Shown: in pieces, positions 61,321-64,000 of the stretch
How positions within the stretch are numbered: position 1 is the first letter of the stretch
Layout: each line of letters opens with the position of its first letter
Assembly: GCA_012861695.1 (NCBI GenBank)
Contig: JAAOOA010000026.1
Location: forward strand, 14,714,437 to 14,778,436
Reading direction: 5' to 3'
Origin: Trematomus loennbergii
Lineage: Eukaryota; Chordata; Actinopteri; Perciformes; Nototheniidae
Length of the DNA: 64,000 bases
Notes under the pieces: generated by a model
What the model saw: only the letters and a program-made list of their open reading frames with translations
Told to the model about the DNA's origin: nothing
The model's database searches: none
Translations under genes and position numbers: made by a program

Positions 61321-61857
61321 ATGATTGCTCGTGTCTAAAGCTTTGGTTTGTTTTTTGGGGGGAATTGATTAGTAGAAAAGGTGGTAATACTTTATGGTCA
61401 CCATCATTAATAAGTAGTAAATCAAAAGTTAATTCAAACATAGTTGCTACTTATTTTAACATTATTATCTTTTGTAATGGTTTATAATATATTTGAAACC
61501 AACTACTATTATTTCCTTTTACAGTGAAACAATTTATAGATCTTTTACAAATCACGTTTAATATGTATTATGGATTCAAAATGTGGGTGATTTTTATTGT
61601 TTATCAGCTATGATTCAATGTATACTTTTTCAAATGAATTTATATATATTACACAAAATAAGAGAAAATAAAACATAAATGAAAGCAATAATAATTCTAA
61701 AAGTAAAAATAATAACCTTAACAGTGAAGTCATTTTTAAACCAGGGTTTAATATACTTTCAATTTACCATTTATTAATGATACAAATTCGTTTTTCTGTA
61801 AAGTTAACTTGAAGAGCATTTTCCTGAAGGAGCCAGTATCTTGCAATGCACATTGGC

Positions 61858-61872
61858 AGCCAGTAGAGGGCC
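61858..61872 (+). promoter_or_regulatory. CTCF-like motif downstream of sh2d3c
   Basis: The sequence gccagtagagggcct fits the CTCF core (CCAGYAGRGGGC). It lies about 530 bases beyond the distal poly(A) signal. Confidence 0.3.
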
Positions 61873-62705
61873 TCATTTTACTGTTAAATCAAAGCTAACC
61901 CTTCTCACATACACTGTGTACAGTCTTACCTTCCCCATTTAGCTGCAGTCATGAACATCCTGGTTCCTGGTTAGGTGGCTGGCAGTCCTGAGTGTTATTG
62001 GTTCCTGTCCAGAAGGCCAGAACATCCTTAATCTAGTAGTTGTTTCAATCACGGACCCCCCTGCACGCTTGAGCTACTCTATTAGTGTCTTTAATTTTCA
62101 TAATGCATATCAATCTCTTGCTTAACTGAAATTGCACCCTATAAATTGAGCATGCGTGTTTGATGCACCGCACATGGTTGTGCAGACAGACCCACCGTGA
62201 TGGGAATGGGAGGGAGACAAAGACAGATGGACTGTGTGTGTGCATGTGTGTACCCGTGCATGTGTGTGTTTTCGTTTAAACGTGTGCTTTTGTCAATGTG
62301 TGTTGCAGGTATACTGCTGTCTCTCTTGCCGCCTACCCCCTTCATGAAGAAGCAGTCGTGCGGCCTAGCACCTGTTTTACTGGGGGGTTTGGGGGGGGTC
62401 CAGTTTATTCCACGTGAAACATTTCATGGGAAAGTATAGTGCATTTGTGACATAAAGAAAGTGAAAACGTAGACCTGAAAATATAGTAGAATCAGACAGA
62501 ATAGAAGAGAATAGGATGCTCTGTAATCTGCTACGACAGAAAATTATCATTCGCTCTGCTCTTTGTCTCCCCTCTCCATACAGTTCCATAGGCGTAACAT
62601 GTTATGGATGTAATCTCTAAGAGGATTCTCCCTGCTTGGTATCAGGGTACATGTTAATTTCAGCTCTTTATGTTCCTCATTGAAACAAACCCAAGATCTC
62701 GGAGG

Positions 62706-62736
62706 CCTGCCTGCCTGCCAGCCAGCCAGCCAGCCA
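62706..62736. repeat. CCTG/CCAG tetranucleotide patch
   Basis: Three GCCT units run directly into four CCAG units, giving a short simple-sequence patch. Confidence 0.7.
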
Positions 62737-64000
62737 TCCAACCAACCGTCATCAATTCTCCCCTAATCTCTCCCCCAGTCCTTTTATAGCTAATCCATTG
62801 TGTGGGTCATTGTCATCTGATCATGTGTGACCCTGGCTACGCTATAGCTGGTGCCTGGAAGCGTAGCAATGACTTTGGACGTCCATCTACAAGCAGATAT
62901 GACACTCTCTTTATTTGAAGAAATGTCTAAAATCACATTGACCCTTGAATATAGAAGGTTCTGATTAAGATGGCTGAAATGTATGTGGGATAGGTTTAGG
63001 AAATCCAACCCGATAAGATGAGAAAACATTGTATTTGTCATTAAATAGTAGTCAATAAAGAAATAATCAAAGAAAATAGTTTGGATTCATGAATTAGGAA
63101 GTGTTTTATGTTTTTATTGAGTCCATGGAGGATACATTTAATATATAAATATTGGCAAAAGCATTTCCTTTCATCGTGTGTTCAAATTTTACAAACACAG
63201 AATGACGATTAAGCGTGGCCACAAAGGTTTAATGGGTATTTCAAACTGTCTTCAACTGAATACATTTAAAATATTAAAATATCTCAAAATCCTCACGATT
63301 TCAATCTGAATATGTACACCTGATCAAATCATATTAAATATAAGTATTGCAACTATTTGTGAACACTTATCCAAGTCATAAAGGCTACAACAGGACAACA
63401 GAAGCATGGCTTACTATCTGCAGCTACTTGAACCTCAAAGCAGCTTAGCAAATATGATGTGACACCCAGTGACAGTGAGATCATTCTGGGCAACTCATGC
63501 ACACAGCCATGAAAATCCCACCCACAGCCCATCTTCTGCCTGTTTGCCTCCCTCTGAGCTGCCTGTATACTCCTCATCCCAGAACGAAAGGCTGGTCATG
63601 TCTTCATTCTTTCAAAACTACAACTGCGGCCTCCACAGTGAGAGGACCCCCTAGTTTTCCCGCCTGTCTCCCCACCCTCGCCTCATTCTCCCCTCACCCC
63701 TGCCACGCCAGGCCCCTGGTCGATCTGTCTATGCCCCTGCACTGACTCCTCATTACCACATGAATGAAGACAGGGAAGGGCCCGCAAAGGCTTGGACGCC
63801 AACAGAAGGCAGCGGATTTGCAATTCAAACCTCTGACCGACCCCCACCTCATCCTCGCGTCCCTGTATACTGGGACTGGAACTGTCACCAGTATGATTGA
63901 GCATGTACGTGAGGAGGGAGAGAGGGATAGAGAGAGACAGATGTGTATTCACACACTCATGTCATGCTTCTGCACACTTTCATTTTGGCAAACACTATGC

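Larger units (their letters stand above)
59317..61340 (+). other. sh2d3c: sh2d3c 3' UTR (inferred extent)
   Basis: No coding exon follows the TAG. AATAAA signals are seen at 59,607, 59,940 and 61,315. The last has a GT-rich stretch about 20 bases downstream (ttggtttgtttttt) and is the best distal end. Inside are an AU-rich nonamer (TTATTTATT, 59,793) and Pumilio-type sites TGTACATA (60,896) and TGTATATA (61,290). A minus-strand open frame at 60,884-61,441 overlaps this UTR and looks spurious. Confidence 0.6.
61341..64000. other. noncoding stretch downstream of sh2d3c
   Basis: AT-rich DNA with no supported gene. It holds a CCTG/CCAG tetranucleotide patch (about 62,706-62,736) and a GC-richer end from about 63,480. 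The open frames there are short, overlap on both strands and show no family resemblance; a terminal exon or UTR of an adjacent gene cannot be excluded. Confidence 0.5.

Noticed and set aside
60884..61441. 185-codon minus-strand open frame
   Set aside because: It lies across the inferred sh2d3c 3' UTR and its poly(A) site in AT-rich DNA, shows no domain or splice context, and has unremarkable composition.

Overview
This window is vertebrate nuclear DNA, most likely from a ray-finned (percomorph-like) teleost. It is intron-rich, crowded with very long CA/TG dinucleotide arrays, and carries tRNA-derived SINEs, short inverted-repeat DNA transposons and a solo LTR of kinds common in fish. There is no operon structure, rRNA, tRNA gene or CRISPR array. 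The species cannot be fixed from the sequence.

One protein-coding gene dominates, on the + strand from about 10.6 kb to about 61.3 kb. I recognise it as sh2d3c (SHEP1/Chat/NSP3), an adaptor of the NSP family (BCAR3, SH2D3A, SH2D3C) with an SH2 domain and a C-terminal Cdc25-like domain that binds Cas scaffold proteins. I placed sixteen coding exons for the long form by joining phase-compatible splice sites. They give about 961 residues once one apparently missing base in exon 10 is allowed for. Two further candidate first exons (13,645 and 25,376) would give shorter forms: one joins exon 4, the other joins exon 5 directly. The second carries a conserved-looking peptide but also lacks one base in a G run. 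Introns 4 (33 kb) and 5 (2.7 kb) hold most of the noncoding DNA. The 3' UTR probably runs about 2 kb, to a poly(A) signal at 61,315.

Layout: 1-1,225 noncoding with a repeat fragment and a CA array; 1,226-3,370 a degenerate, partly duplicated exon-like block of an unrecognised coiled-coil-type gene; 3,792-5,603 a dead DNA transposon with a solo LTR inside it; 5.6-10.4 kb noncoding; 10.4-16.0 kb promoter and N-terminal exons of sh2d3c; 16-49 kb the long fourth intron with the internal promoter/exon at 25.4 kb, several transposons and most long microsatellites; 49.4-59.3 kb the SH2, linker and Cdc25-like exons; 59.3-61.3 kb the 3' UTR; 61.3-64 kb no gene seen.

The points most worth a second look are: (1) four sh2d3c splice donors lie within a few bases of long TG or CA tracts; (2) two single-base losses in G/C runs break otherwise well-matched exons; (3) three alternative first exons; (4) a 298-base TG array facing a 71-base CA array just after exon 4; and (5) a TG array that seems to have grown from the end of a hAT-like element. 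I did not find a convincing new multi-gene system.
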